From Gigaspora rosea (Eukaryota > Glomeromycota > Glomeromycetes > Diversisporales > Gigasporaceae): a DNA stretch of 64,000 bases. Positions 20,555 through 32,590 of this stretch are shown here, piece by piece. A program made the translations under genes and the position numbers. Numbering within the stretch: the stretch's first letter is position 1; each line of letters begins with the position of its first letter. Location of the stretch: contig QKWP01002022.1 of the NCBI GenBank assembly GCA_003550325.1, positions 23,264 to 87,263 on the forward strand. The letters run 5' to 3'. Below the pieces are notes generated by a model. The model worked only from the letters and a program-made list of their open reading frames with translations, was not told the DNA's origin and did not search any database.

Positions 20555-21097
20555 GTTAATTGATGATCTGGATAAGATCGGCACTATTACCATATTGGAA
20601 CAATAGTAAATTTTGGGGTAAGTACAATATAAATTTTTATTATATGCAGAAATCTGAAGTCAGTCCAATTAAAAGTATTTTTTTATTAAGTTAACAGTTC
20701 ATGTCAATTAATTGAAAGTTGTAGAGCACAATAAGACGCATCTAATGGTAGTCATATCATTCAAATCAGCCCAGTGTACGCTGAGATATCATTAAAAAAC
20801 GATTGGCCGACTATATAAAATTTCTAGTTTGTTTACATAGAATTTTATATAGTCGGCCAATCGTTTTTTGGCAATATTTCAGCGTACACTGGGTCGAATT
20901 GAATGCACTAACTACCATTGGATGCGTCTCAGTGAGCTCTACAACTTTCAATTAATTGACACGAATTGTTAACTTAATAAAAAAAATACTTTTCATTGGA
21001 CCGACGTCAGATTTCAGCATATAGTAAAAAACATAGTAATTTCCCCAAATTCTAATATAAAAATAGTGCCGATCTTATTCAGATTAGCAATTAATCC
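20555..21097. mobile_element. Foldback (long palindrome) element, about 540 bp
   Basis: Arms 20555-20823 and 20838-21097 are inverted copies: outer ATCTGGATAAGATCGGCACT, inner AGTGTACGCTGAGATATCAT and ACGATTGGCCGACTATATAA. Only about 15-20 bp separates the arms. Related palindromes occur at 22470-22760, 22850-23370 and 37564-38106, sharing the TTGTAGAGCTC and GATTGGCCGACTATATA blocks. No ORF; the sequence could fold into a near-perfect hairpin. Confidence 0.8.
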
Positions 21098-21124
21098 AGT
21101 TGTGACCTATATTAGGTAGCTTCT

Positions 21125-21536
21125 AAAAACCAGCTGATTTCTGGGTGGGTGGGTCAGCTGAAGTATCAGGTGTAATTCTGGCCAAAATTTTATAATTTCG
21201 GCCAAAGTTGCAAAATTATTTTTAAAAAAAATTATAGATTTATTAATAATATTTAATAATTAAAACTTTTGATCTACTGGACCAAATTTGATGATTAAAC
21301 TACCAAAATGATCCTCTCAATGAGAGGATTCTAGTGAGCCCAGAATTGTTAAAATCCAATCACAGAATCCTGTGATCAAAATGGATTTGTGTTACTATAA
21401 AAGTTCTATAATTTATTAAATAATTATAACTAGTGTTGGAAATTTCATACTCAAACACTGTTCTCATGAGAACAGTATAATAGCTACATGTGTTCTCAAA
21501 CAATTAGTTACTGTTCTCACTAAAAAAAAAAAAANN

Positions 21537-21600
<64 letters not shown>

Positions 21601-22420
21601 GTTATAAATATAAAGTCTATCAAATAAGTGGTTATTATATACTTATGAAAACATTATTATTATTTTACTGTTCTCAAAAAATTTTTTAATAGCGAACAGT
21701 AAAAAATTTATACTGTTCTCAAATTTATAATAGTGTTCTCATGAGAACTCTGAGAACCCTAATTTCCAACACTAATTATAACCTATTTATAGTAACACAA
21801 ATTTATTTTAATCTTAGGATCTTGTGATTGGATTTTAACAATTTTGGGCTTATTAGAATTCTCTCATTGAGAGGATCATTGTGGTAGTAAAATCATTGAA
21901 ATTGGCCTAGTGAATCAGAAGTTATTAACAATTAAATATTAAATTTTAATTGTTAATAACTTCTGATCTCCTAGGCTGATTTTGATGATTTTACTACCAA
22001 AATGATCCTTTCAGTAAAAGGATTTTAAAAGCCCAAAATTGTTAAAATCCAATTATAGAATCCTAAAATCGAAATAAATTTGTATTACTATAAATGGGTT
22101 ATAATTATTTAATAAATTATAGAACTTTTATAGTAACACAAATCTATTCTGATTACAGGATCCTGTGATTAGATTTAACAATTTTGGGCTCGCTAGAATC
22201 CTCTCATTGAGAGGATCATTTTGGTAGTTAAATCATCAAATTTGGTTTAGTAGATCAAAGGTTATTTACTATTGAATCTTATATTTAACTTTTTAATAAT
22301 CGTAAAATCTGATTGGCTAATTGGAGTATCAGGTGTGGGTAGGTGGGAGTAGGCTTATAGTAAACAAAAATCAGCTAATTTCTGGAAGCTCCTTTAGAGA
22401 TATCTGGGGTTCTATGTAGC
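21125..22420. repeat. Tandem palindromic repeat block, interrupted by a MITE
   Basis: The block TGATCYACTGGACC...GATCCTCTCAATGAGAGGATTCT...CAATCACAGAATCCTGTGATC appears at least four times in alternating orientation (about 21275, 21790, 21945, 22130), giving successive palindromes. Short direct repeats AGTATCAGGTGT (21161, 22325) and CAGCTGATTTCTGG-like stretches lie at both ends and suggest one larger element. Confidence 0.65.
21431..21774. mobile_element. 344-bp hAT-type MITE with poly-A run and assembly Ns
   Basis: Ends TAGTGTTGGAAATT, inverted at the right end, flanked by a perfect duplication ATTATAAC (21423-21430, 21775-21782). CTGTTCTCATGAGAACAGTA-like motifs repeat inside both ends. 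The centre is a run of about 70 A containing nn at 21535-21536, so true length is unknown. Confidence 0.9.
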
Positions 22421-22469
22421 ACAATATAAATTATTATATAAATTACTTATAGACAATTACTCAATGAAA

Positions 22470-23385
22470 AATATTTTTTACTAAGTTAATAAGTTATATC
22501 GACTAATTAAAAGTTGTAGAGCTCATTGAGACACATTAATATCATTAAAATTAGCTTTGTAAATATGGAGATATTGTCAAAAAACAATTGGACGAACTAT
22601 ATAAAATATTTGTTTACATAAAATTTTACATATTACCCAATCATTTTTTAATGATAACTTAGTATCTACTAGGCCAAATTTGATGATTTCATTTCTTTAA
22701 ATTTATTATAATAAGCTTTACACCTTTTAATTAATTGGCATAATTCATAAAAAAAACTTTTTTCTTGGGTGATCATAGCATTCCTGCTATAATAATCTAT
22801 ATTATAAGTAGAAATACCACGATCACCCAAGGAAAAATATTTTTTTTACTAAGTTAATAATTATGTCAATTAATTAAAGTTGTAGAGTTATTATAATGAA
22901 TCTAAAGAAGATAAGATCATCAAAATTGGTCTAGTAGATGCTGAGTTATCATAGGCGACTATATAAAATTTTATGTAAACAAATATTTGTTTAAGGACCC
23001 AGACATCTAGTATAGAAGTCATACTTGTTTTTTCAGCAAAAACCCCTGAAATTTGAGAAGCAATAAACAGTTTTTGCCATTTATCATGGCATCCAGTAGA
23101 CCAATTTGAACAACTTTTTTTTAAAATAAAGCTCTCAGTGAAGCGCATCTAACAAAAAAAGTTCATTAAATTTTGATCACTAGATAAAAGTTATTTAGAC
23201 AAATATGTTTGGTCATTTTTAACAAATTGGGCCAAAATTGGTTAAAATCCAGTTATTATAACCTATATGATAGATGTCTGGGTCCTTTTGTTTACATAAA
23301 ATTTTATATAGTCACCCAATTATTTTTCAACAATGATCTAACCAATATTAGATGTATCTCGATGAGCTTTACAACTTTTAATTAG
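22470..23385. repeat. Degraded palindromic family copies
   Basis: Two further diverged copies of the foldback family seen at 20555-21097: one at about 22470-22760 and one at about 22830-23385, with arms facing each other around GGGTGATCATAGCATT / CACGATCACCC. The second is split by the MITE at 22994-23286. Confidence 0.6.
22994..23286. mobile_element. 293-bp hAT-type MITE (GGACCC family)
   Basis: TIR AGGACCCAGACATCTA at both ends, flanked by perfect 8-bp duplication TTTGTTTA (22986-22993, 23287-23294). It sits in one arm of a foldback repeat. Its interior matches 20162-20450 and the two halves of 40664-44365. Confidence 0.9.
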
Positions 23386-23390
23386 TTGAT

Positions 23391-23640
23391 ATAGTCCGGT
23401 GCAAAAAGATTTGTACCTCAAGCACTAAAATTAATTTTTTTTATAGAAAAGTTTTTTAATTTTAACAATTTATTTATATTTTTTATGCCAAATAAAGTAG
23501 ATTCTGGGCTATCTTTTGATATATTTTTTGTTGAGCAATAAATCTTTGAAAAAATTCAATTAATTAAAAAAAATAGATTTTTTAAAAAAAGTTTAGATTT
23601 TAGGCATTTTTGCAAGCTATATGCAGTGTAATAGTAATAT
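23391..23640. repeat. Repeat shared with 45688-45930 (inverted)
   Basis: It starts GTCCGGTGCAAAAAGATTTG and ends TTTTTGCAAGCTATATGC; the inverted counterpart at 45688-45930 has the same order and both ends. Probably a small non-coding element of about 250 bp. Confidence 0.7.
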
Positions 23641-23644
23641 AGTA

Positions 23645-23930
23645 TGCAAGTGATAGCCCTGCATATCTTGAATATATGGTTAAAATTTTAACTTAATTGG
23701 ATCAGTAGTTGTTAAGAAATAAATTTTTAAAGTTTAATGCTCAATTTACTATGTAGTACAAAGTTGTACAAAATTACATAGTAATTTTTGTACAATATTT
23801 GTACTATATAGTAAATTGAGCATTAAACTTTAAAAATTTATTTCTCGACAACTACTGATCCAATTAAGCTAAATTTTAACCATATATTTAGCATATGCAA
23901 GGCTATGCACTTATATAGTACAACACTTAT
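23645..23930. repeat. Palindrome, about 285 bp
   Basis: Arms carry GATCAGTAGTTGTTAAGAAA and its inverse TTTCTCGACAACTACTGATC, plus the centre CTCAATTTACTATGTAGTAC facing GTACTATATAGTAAATTGAG. Same style as the palindromes at 8748-9464. Confidence 0.75.
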
Positions 23931-23939
23931 TAGTCGAAA

Positions 23940-24340
23940 TATCAAAATTTGGCGCTACAAGGTTCGTATACAAATTGGTATTAAAAGAGAGAAATCGATT
24001 AATATTCAGCTATAGCTAAATGTTTAAAAAGCAAATTTGATATAATATTTGATTGTTTACCGATTTTTATAAATAAAAATCAGCAAAAATCAGCAAAAAT
24101 AGAAAAAATTGATAGCCGAATCTTATCATTTTTATAAATTATATAAATTGTATAATTTCGGCTATTTTAACAATTCATATAAGTTTCGTCAAATAAAATA
24201 TATAATTCGCATATATTAAAGAAATTTTTAAATAATATGGATATTAACATCGATTATAATTTTATGATGTGAACTTGAATAATTGCAATCAATTGTAAAC
24301 AATATAAGTCAATGTAAATTAAAAAATTGATAGAAATAGT
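23940..24340. other. AT-rich spacer
   Basis: No ORF or repeat family recognised apart from short CAGCAAAAAT repeats near 24080. Confidence 0.3.
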
Positions 24341-25053
24341 TTAAAAATCGCATTATTAATTACTAAATTTCGATTAAATATATTAAATATTAAATTTACG
24401 ATTTAAAGGAATTACAGTTAAATATTCTCGAAAATTTTGTCTATCTGATATTTTATACTTGAATGGTATAAATCGACTAAAAATGTTATGTATCGGAATA
24501 ATGCATTCATAACGAATCGGATAAAATTGAGTATCCCAAAGTTTGATATTACATGTTTCAGCATCATCATTGCTGCTAATGAAATCGAGTTGCCACTAAA
24601 CTTACAGGCTTATACCATTTGATGTATGCCAATTTGTATTCAATAAGAGCAGTGTCATTAATCACCTGATTATTTTTTATCAGAGGCCTACCCCCCTCCC
24701 TCTTCCTCAATATATAAATAGTCAGGTTCTTATATATAATTTCAACTTTTTTTACCTCCCTCCCCCCTAAAAAATCACCTAATTTTTGTTACTTTCCTAA
24801 ACCTATTTGGCAGATTTATGAATGACTAATGAAATATTGAACTTGTTCGGGATACAATCAATATTTCCATCTTGATTCACAAACTGGGCCAAAACAAACG
24901 AACTTTTTATATGCCAAGAAGACATGTTAAAACCAAATATTTCTGATCCTATTCTGCATCTTTCATACTGGTCTGCCCGGTTAAGAACAATAATTGAGTC
25001 ATCAAGATTGTCAGCAAAAGGTTTTCTAAAACTCAAATTTTCATAAGTCGCAG
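24340..25053 (-). pseudogene. Plavaka-type transposase, C-terminal fragment
   Basis: On the minus strand, 24800-25053 reads NLSFRKPFADNLDDSI...RCRIGSEIFGFNMSSWHIKSSFVLAQF, and 24410-24640 continues in other frames with WDTQFYPIRYECIIPIHNIFSRF. These match the C-terminal part of the transposase whose upstream part is at 32677-35480. The two fragments are separated by the MULE 25054-32676, and the frame joins exactly (TVTYENLS) if the MULE and one 10-bp duplication are removed. A further repeat of about 155 bp (24640-24797) splits this fragment. Plavaka is a fungal CACTA-related (CMC) transposon group; the protein would have been a DDE transposase. Dead here. Confidence 0.7.
24640..24797. repeat. 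Dispersed repeat, about 155 bp, copy 1
   Basis: From GCAGTGTCATTAATCACC to AATCACCTAATTTTTGTTAC. A direct near-identical copy is at 30377-30530. It contains a small hairpin (CTGAT-TATTTTTT-ATCAG) and the phrase AGGCCTACCCCCCTCCC. It interrupts the Plavaka fragment, so it is a mobile unit or a recombination end. Confidence 0.7.
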
Positions 25054-25139
25054 AACTAGGCCAGAGCATAGTCCATTTTTTCCGCAGCACGTGATGTAGA
25101 TTAGTGATAATTCACGATTTTGTCACTTTTTTGTATACA

Positions 25140-26262
25140 TTTTTTAAACTTCGAGTGAAGGTATCTCGATAACCACCAAGCCAGATTCAATGAACTTTTT
25201 TTTATTTGAATTATACAGATTCACAGAATTCGAATAAAAAAAAGCTCATCAAATTTAGCTTGGTGGTTATCAAGATACCTTCGCTCAAAGTCTTAAAAAA
25301 TCTCAAAACGTCAATCTAAATAGAAGCTGCGCTGAAATTCTTTCAAACTTTGAGAAAAGGTATCTCGATAACCACCAAGCCAATTTGGCAAACTAATTTT
25401 TTTTAAATTATATGAATCTGTAGAATTTAAATAAAAAAAAAGTTTACCGAATTTGACTTGGTGGTTATTGAGATACCTTTTCTCAAAGTTTGAAAGAATT
25501 TCGGTGCAGCTTCTATTTAGATTAACGTTTTTGAGATTTTTTAAGACTTTGAGCAAAGGTATCTCGATAACCACCAAGCCAAATTTGATGAGCTCTTTTT
25601 TATTCGAATTCTGTGAATCTGTACAATTCAAATAAAAAAAGTTCATTGAATCTGGCTTGGTAGTTATTGAGATACCTTCATTCAAGTTTGAAAGAATTTC
25701 GGCACAGCTTATACTTTGATAAACGTTTTGAGGTTTTAAGACTTTGAGCGAAAGTATCTTGATAAACACCAAGCCAAATTTGATTATTTTTTTTTATTTG
25801 AATCCTTTAAATCTGCAGAATTCAAATAAAAAAAGTTTATCAAATCTGGCTTGGTGGTTATCGATATACCTTCGTTTATGTTTGAAAAAATTTTTGGTGC
25901 AACTTATACTTTGATAAACGTTTTGAGGTTTTAAGACTTTGAGCGAAAGTATCTCAATAACCACCAAGTCAAATTCGATTAATATTTTTTTTTCAAATCC
26001 TATGAATCTGTAGAATTCAAATAAAAAAAAGTTCATCGAATCTGGCTTGGTGGTTATCGAGATACCTTCGTTCAAGTTTGAAAAATTTTTGGTGCAACTT
26101 ATACTTTGCTAAACGGTTTGAGGTTTTAAGACTTTGAGCGAAAGTATCTCGATAACCACCAAGCCAAATTTGAAAAACTTTTTTATTTATACTCTACAGA
26201 TTTGTAGAATTTAGATAAAAAAAAGTTTATCAAATTTGGCTTGGTATTATCGAGACCAGGAC
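25140..26262. repeat. Left palindromic array of the MULE, about 6 units
   Basis: About six tandem palindromes of about 190 bp. Each has an arm such as GGTATCTCGATAACCACCAA followed by GCC, an A/T centre with TTTTTTATTTGAATTCTACA, and the inverse arm CTTGGTGGTTATCGAGATAC. Spacers between units carry AAGTCTTAAAA and CGTTTATC-like sequence. The array ends near 26262, followed by a second copy of the end motif CGCAGCACTGAT. Minus-strand ORFs across the array are repeat translations, not genes. Confidence 0.9.
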
Positions 26263-27400
26263 ATGATACTTTTTTTCGCAGCACTGATATAATTAGTGAT
26301 AATCATTTAAAAATCATTTAAAAATCTTTTAAGACTCTTAATCATACTCTTCCTGATTTCTTCTATCAAAGACCCTTTATTACTGTATTATAAAATTTTT
26401 GTTTTCTAACTTGTAGAAATCTTTCTCTATCTAGTTTTTTCATTATTCTTGCTCGGATTTCATATTAAACACTCTCTTTATTAGAGATTACAGACGAAGA
26501 TACATGATGGGAGTAGTGCTCCACTCTTTCACTTTTCTCTCTACTATTACATACTATGCTCATAACAACTCTACACATACTCATAACAACCCTACGTATA
26601 CTGTGCTCATAACAGTTCGATGTACACGTGAAATGTCACGTGGCGAAGCATAATAGAGGATTGCCAACGCTAAGGTATAGCGCATCTTTTTTTTTCTAAT
26701 AGCAAATCCAAGCTCACACTTATGGTGCAGCACATTCCACTCATTACATACTACATCAATTTTTATAACAGCGAGTTCGAGCCCACGCTATAGTGCAGCG
26801 CATTCAACTTGTTACACATAATCAACAGGCAGGACGCTAGGTGCTGGGTGCAATGAATGAGAGAGGGCAGGAGAGATGGGAGCCTCGGGCACCGAAGAGA
26901 ACAAGTGACAAGACAAGCGAAGAAAGAAAGTACTGAAATTCACCATTTTCTTCACATGTATCTTTATAATCTCTGCGTATCTAAAATTATCACATGCACC
27001 TTGCATACAATCATATGCTATTACCTTTTTCATATAAGCCTCAATTTCGTATAAGCTACGAATCAGGTTATGCTCGCGATAATAATCCTAGCGTGACTTC
27101 GTCAATGCATAGGGCTATATCGAAGACTTTTATTAGATATTAAATCATATTTTTTTTATTAAAATAGATTGATCAATTTTTTTTTAAGGTAAACTTATTT
27201 TTTTTATTGATATCTTTTATAATTATTCATATTCGATAATCTAAAGTACTAATTAAAAAATCAAATATCATAGAACAAATAACTTAATTTCTAAAACGCC
27301 AGGTTAAAACCAAACTATCTATCTAAAAAAGGATATAAGGAAAGTAGTAATTCAAAACCCTTAATTTTATGAATTAAAAAAAAACTGATAATTTTACAAA
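26263..27400. other. MULE interior, no gene seen
   Basis: It contains less AT-rich DNA (26460-26900) with GCTCATAACA repeats (26558-26616), a palindromic ACACGTGAAATGTCACGTGG stretch near 26624, and two related blocks holding AGCGAGTTCGAGCCCACGCT (about 26769) and AGCAAATCCAAGCTCACACT (about 26701). The first looks faintly like a pol III B-box, but no tRNA or SINE body could be built around it. 27060-27400 is AT-rich. Confidence 0.35.
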
Positions 27401-27423
27401 AACATGGTCCACGGCTTTGCTTT

Positions 27424-29710
27424 TCAGGTCTTAATACGTTTTGAATTATGTTGTGATAATTTTATATCATTAATGATAGTGAACGTTCGACTTATATTTT
27501 CAATTACATTTTTAACATGTCTTATATTATTATTAGATAGTTCTTCTCTAAGATGGCTTGTTAAATGCTCTAATTCAGCCACTTTGGATTCATTTTGCTG
27601 ATAAATCCCAGGGTCGACCATTTCACTATCACCATCAGCAATAAAATCTGTGCTTGATTGTGCTTGCGAACTAAAATCTCGGGTAAGTAACATATCACAA
27701 GACTTACTACTATCCCAAATAAGAAATGGATAATTTGTTCGTTGTTTAAAATTTTTATATATAAGTCTAATTTCTGAATTTTGTAGTATTGCCTTCTCAA
27801 TTGCATAATGAACTAGGTGCTTGCAAATAAGAAATCAACTGAGAAGAAATGAAGGGCAACTGCATACCTAACAAGTCAAATCAATTGCATAACGTTCATT
27901 TGCATCATCAGCGATAGGTCTTGCAGCAAGTTGATTTCAGCTTTTTTTGAATTCATCAAACCATTTTGGTATGACTCGACCAAGATGTATTTGTTAAAAA
28001 CGATCTATTTGGTCAGATAGAGCATGTGAACAAATAACCCATACAAGATAGTCTAATCGTAGTCGATTAAAGCGATGAAGATAACAATACTTGAGTACTC
28101 TCCAATGTGATTCGATCATCATATTTGTTTTTCCAATTGGTACTGTTGTATGGGTTGAACGTGCCCAAAGACACCATCGTGACATTTTATACCATGAAGA
28201 CCACAAGTATGCCCATAATATTACAAGTTCATTTTTTACACAAAATTCATATAATTCATATACTGCATTTTCTCGAATTTCTGTAGGTGTTAATAATTGA
28301 CCATCAGCATTTATTGGAATTTTTGAATGCATATTAAAATGTTTTTTAACAAGGTTTATAATATCTTTTCATAGGTTTTCTGGACATACGATATAATATT
28401 CTGGCTCAGTACATGTTAAATCTGGCTTGAAATTGGGATTATTAAGTTGAACTCAGTAGTAGCTTCTTCAGATTGATATTTGGTATGTTGTATTCTTTTG
28501 CGACTTCTTAACTTTTCCATCATTTACGCTCAATATGCTATTGACATAGCTGTATATGTGCATTTGGCCATGCCTCTTTTGCTGTATTTATCTCAGCAAA
28601 ATCTTTATCAGTATAAAAATAAACAGGACTTAACCCTTGGCTTCGAATAGAATTAAAAAAACCAGCAAGAGCATTTGTTCGTAAATAATCTTGCGATTCT
28701 TTTTCTTGAGCTTTTATAGTGCTTAAAATTAAATAAGCTAATCGAAATCCTGCACCATCGATATTACCAATAAGACCATGTAGTTCAAATCGACCTTTTG
28801 CAGTTTTATAAGTCACATCACAATAAAATTATGATGCAAATGAGATATTTTTAAACAGAGGAGTTATGAAGCCAATTGCAATTACTTTATCTGTTATCAA
28901 TTCAAAACAAAGCTTGCATCCCGCATTATTAGTTCGAAGGAAATTAAGTGCTGAAATAATATGATCTTCATCTATTTTATATAAATTTTGTGTAAATACT
29001 GACCACCAATAATGAATTTGTTTTGCAGTAATATTTAGAATATCAAATCTACTACGAAGAATTGCTCGAATTTGTACTGGGTCCAAATGAAGGTTTGCTT
29101 GAATCGCTTGTTTAACTTCATCTGGTACTGTATTATCCTCTGGTTCTTCATGAAGAATATCATACCGAAGTTTTACTGTTGCTTCCATTGCAGGAACATT
29201 AACATGAATAATTAGTCTGCCGTGATAGTCAAACCTAGTAATTCTTTTTCGGTTTGATTCTTTATATTCTTGCTCCAATTCGTAACATTGAGAACATGCA
29301 TAATAATATGTAACAACATTATTAAATCAAGTTGATACATTAGGTGATGTTGTAGAAGTCCAGGTATAACCATCTCCTTCTTCGATTTTGTCAATAATTA
29401 TTCTTACTATTGTTTTAGGATCATCAAATATTGCAATTGAAAAAATATCATCATTAAGATCCAAATGGATCTCAACCGAAATTCCATTATTATTTTCAGC
29501 ATTAGAAATTAATTCAGCTATATAATCACTAAGAGTTTGTGGTGCAATTGATTCTATAGTAGTAGTCATGGTAGTGTTATCTAAATTTTTTTTTGCAATT
29601 CTTTTTTCTGCTCTAGAAATAAGACACGTAGCGCATGTTTTATAGGTTTTTCTTTTATGAAAGAAAGCTTCTGGTTGAAGGTCATTATTGCAAGAGTTAC
29701 ATTTAACCAT
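27424..29710 (-). pseudogene. MULE transposase pseudogene
   Basis: From the Met at 29708-29710 the product begins with a Cys-rich motif (CNSCNNDLQPEAFFHKRK..KTCATC), seen at the N-terminus of fungal MULE proteins. Then come LELHGLI-type sequence around FYCDVTYKTAKGRFELHGLI (first catalytic Asp, about 28800), YFYTDKDFAEI (second Asp, about 28610) and QLCQ-stop-HIER. Further on are GKTNMMIESHWRVLKYCYLHRF (about 28100) and a SWIM zinc finger CSCPSFLL..FLICKHLVH (about 27800-27860). Stops: TGA 29327-29329, TAG 28538-28540, TAG 27868-27870 and TGA 27835-27837; the first three sit at expected Trp positions. It would have cut and pasted the MULE; it is no longer functional. Confidence 0.85.
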
Positions 29711-30775
29711 TTTGCCAAAAAAATAATATTTAGATTACGAAAGGTATTTGTTTAAATAATTTATTAAATAATTGAATTCTGATAAAAATTCGAGGTAAAA
29801 AAAGCATTGTTTAAATATATTTTCATTTTTACTTTATAATATTTCACAGACGGTTTTGGCTTTTTCTCTTTTTTATCAGATCTTTGACAGACAATTATTT
29901 CAGCTGTAAAATACATATGTATGTATGTACGTACTAAGTTTAAAGATATGTTCTAGTCTTATTTGGAAACATGCATATACATTACATTGATTAGAATTTC
30001 TATTTCTGGATATCAAGATTAAGTTAAATAGGGCAATAAGTATTCGATAGCTGCTTTAGTAAATTTAGACCCATAACTTTCGGCCATTAATATGTAAGTT
30101 TTATATACTTATATAGAAACTCTAAATGCACTTGCATTAACAAATATTCTTTTTTAGGATAATCAAAATTGGACATTCAGCCATTAGCCATTGTCTATAC
30201 ATACTTTGAGATACAAATCGATACATCAAGCACCCTAGATTGTATTCGAAATAGAGCACAAGTATTAAAATATAATTTTAGTTATTCTCAGGTTATGGAA
30301 TTATTTTAGATATGTTAGTGTGCTGATAATGAATGAAAGTACTTGAATAATATTTACATTAATAAAGTTTTGATAAGGGCAGTGTCATTAATCACCTGAT
30401 TATTTTTTATCAGAGGCCTACCCCCTCCCTCTTTCTTAATATATAAATAGTCAGGTTCTTATATATAATTTTAACTTTTTTTACCCCCTTTCCCCCCAAA
30501 AAATCACCTGATTTTTGTTACTCCCCTAATCTATGTAAAAAAAAAATAATAATAATTTGTTAAAATTTTTCTTTAATAAATCGGGTATTCTTGCTTATTT
30601 ATCTTAATGATTAAAAATACCTTCTGTTAATTAAAATAAATTTTCAATACATTTTCAATAAATTTTGCTCCATCGATTGAGGTACTTGAGAAAGCTCTTA
30701 ATTAAACATGTACAAGGCTTTCAAAAACAATTTCATAAAGAAATTTCAGAGTTAATGCAATAAATTAGTCAAATT
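29711..30775. other. MULE interior, noncoding
   Basis: No ORF. It contains the second copy of the 155-bp dispersed repeat (30377-30530), direct with respect to 24640-24797. The stretch 29720-29760 next to the transposase start could be its promoter region, but no motif stands out. Confidence 0.4.
30377..30530. repeat. Dispersed repeat, about 155 bp, copy 2
   Basis: Same orientation and nearly the same sequence as 24640-24797, from GGCAGTGTCATTAATCACCT to AATCACCTGATTTTTGTTAC. One copy lies inside the MULE and the other in the flanking Plavaka fragment, so the repeat moves or recombines independently of the MULE. Confidence 0.7.
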
Positions 30776-30779
30776 TTTT

Positions 30780-32590
30780 TAAGCTTTGAGCGAAAGTATT
30801 TCGATAACCACCAAGCCAAATTCAATGAACTTTTTTTAATCTAAATTCTATGAATTCAAATAAAAAAAAAAGAGGTTATCAAATTAGCTTGGTGGTTATC
30901 AGTTACCTTCGCTCAAAGTCTTAAAAACTCGAAATGTCTATCAAAGTATAAGTTATGCCAAAATCTTTTCAAACTTGAACGAAAGTATCTCAATAACTAC
31001 CAAGCCAGATCCGATAAACTTTTTTTTATTTGAACTCTACAGATTCATAGGATTCTAATAAAAAAAAATTCATCGAATTTGACTTGGTGGTTGTCGAGAA
31101 AACTTTGCTCAAAATCTTAAACCCAAAACGTTTATCAAAATAGGAGCTGTGCTGAATTTTTTTTTAAACTTTGAATGACAACTACCAAGCCAAATTCAAC
31201 AAAAATTTTTTTAATCAAATCCTACAAATCTGTAGAATTCAAATAAAAAAAGTTCATCAAATTTGGCTTGGTGGTTATCGAGATACCTTCGCTCAAAGTC
31301 TTAAAAACTTAAAACATTAATCAAAATAAGTTGTACCAAAATTTTTTCAAACTTGAACGAAGGTATCTTGATAACCACCAAGCAAGATTCGATGTTTTTT
31401 TTTATTTGAGTTCTACTGATTCATAGGATTTGAATAAAAAAAAAATTAATCGAATTTGACTTGGTGGTTGTTGAGATACCTTCGCTCAGAGTCTTAAAAA
31501 CTCAATACGTCTATCAAAGTTGTACCAAATTTTTTCAAACTTGAACGAAGGTATCTCAATAACTACCAAGCCAGATCTAATGAACTTTTTTTATTTGAAC
31601 TCTACAGACTCATAGGATTCTAATAAAAAAATTCATCGAATTTGACTTGGTGGTTGTTGAGAAACCTTCGCTCAAAATCTTAAACCCAAAACGTCTATCA
31701 AAATAGGAGCTGCGCTGAATTTTTTTTTAAAACTTAGAACAACAACCACCAAGCCAAATTCAACAAAAAATTTTTTAATCGAATCCTACAAATCTGTAGA
31801 ATTCAAATAAAAAAAGTTCATCAAATTTGGCTTGGTGATTATCGAGATACCTTCGCTCAAAGTCTTAAAAACTCAAAACGTTAATCAAAATAAGTCGCAC
31901 CAAAATTTTTTCAAACTTGAATGAAGGTATCTTGATAACTACCAAGCCAGATTCAATAATTTTTTTTTTATTTGAATTCTACAGATTAATAGAAATCGAA
32001 TAAAAAAAATTAATCGAATTTGACTTGGTGGTTGTTAAGATACTTTCGCTCAAAGTCTTAAAACCTCAAAACGTTTATCAAAGTATAAGCTGCGCCGAAA
32101 TTTTTTCAAACTTGAACGAAGGTATCTCGATAACCACCAAGCCAGATTCAATAAACTTTTTTTATTTGAATTATACAAATTCACAGAATTCGAATAAAAA
32201 AAGCTCATCAAATTTGTAAAAAATCTCAAAACGTCAATTTAAATAGAAGCTGCGCTGAAATTTTTTTAAACTTTGAGAGAAAGTATCTCGATAACTACCA
32301 AGCCAAATTCAGCAAGCTCATTTTTTTTAAATTATACGAATCTGTAGAATTTAAATAAAAAAAAGTTTATCGAATTTGACTTGGTGGTTATTGAGATACC
32401 TTCTCTTAAAGTTTGAAAAAATTTCAGCGCAGCTTCTACTTTGAGTGAAGGTATCTCGATAACCACCAAGCCAAATTTGATGAGCTTTTTTTTATTCGAA
32501 TTCTGTGAATCTGTATAATTCAAATAAAAAAAAGTTCATTGAATCTGGCTTGGTGGTTATCGAGATACCTTCGCTCGAAGTTTAAAAAAT
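30780..32590. repeat. Right palindromic array of the MULE, about 10 units
   Basis: The same palindromic unit as in the left array (GATAACCACCAAGCC ... GGCTTGGTGGTTATC), in about ten tandem copies, some with one arm shortened or missing (for example near 32210). Unit length about 180-200 bp. The different copy number on the two sides shows array growth or loss after the element formed. Confidence 0.9.

Noticed and set aside
25311..26075. Minus-strand ORFs of 153 and 93 aa in the palindromic array
   Set aside because: Their repeated peptides simply follow the array units and change with unit orientation.
26769..26810. tRNA or SINE from a GAGTTCGAGCCC B-box-like motif
   Set aside because: No A-box at the right distance and no cloverleaf stems could be paired by eye.
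25140..32590. Regular repeats resembling a CRISPR array
   Set aside because: Units are about 190 bp and palindromic with diverged AT-rich spacers, inside a eukaryotic transposon. There are no short identical repeats with unique 30-40 bp spacers and no cas genes.
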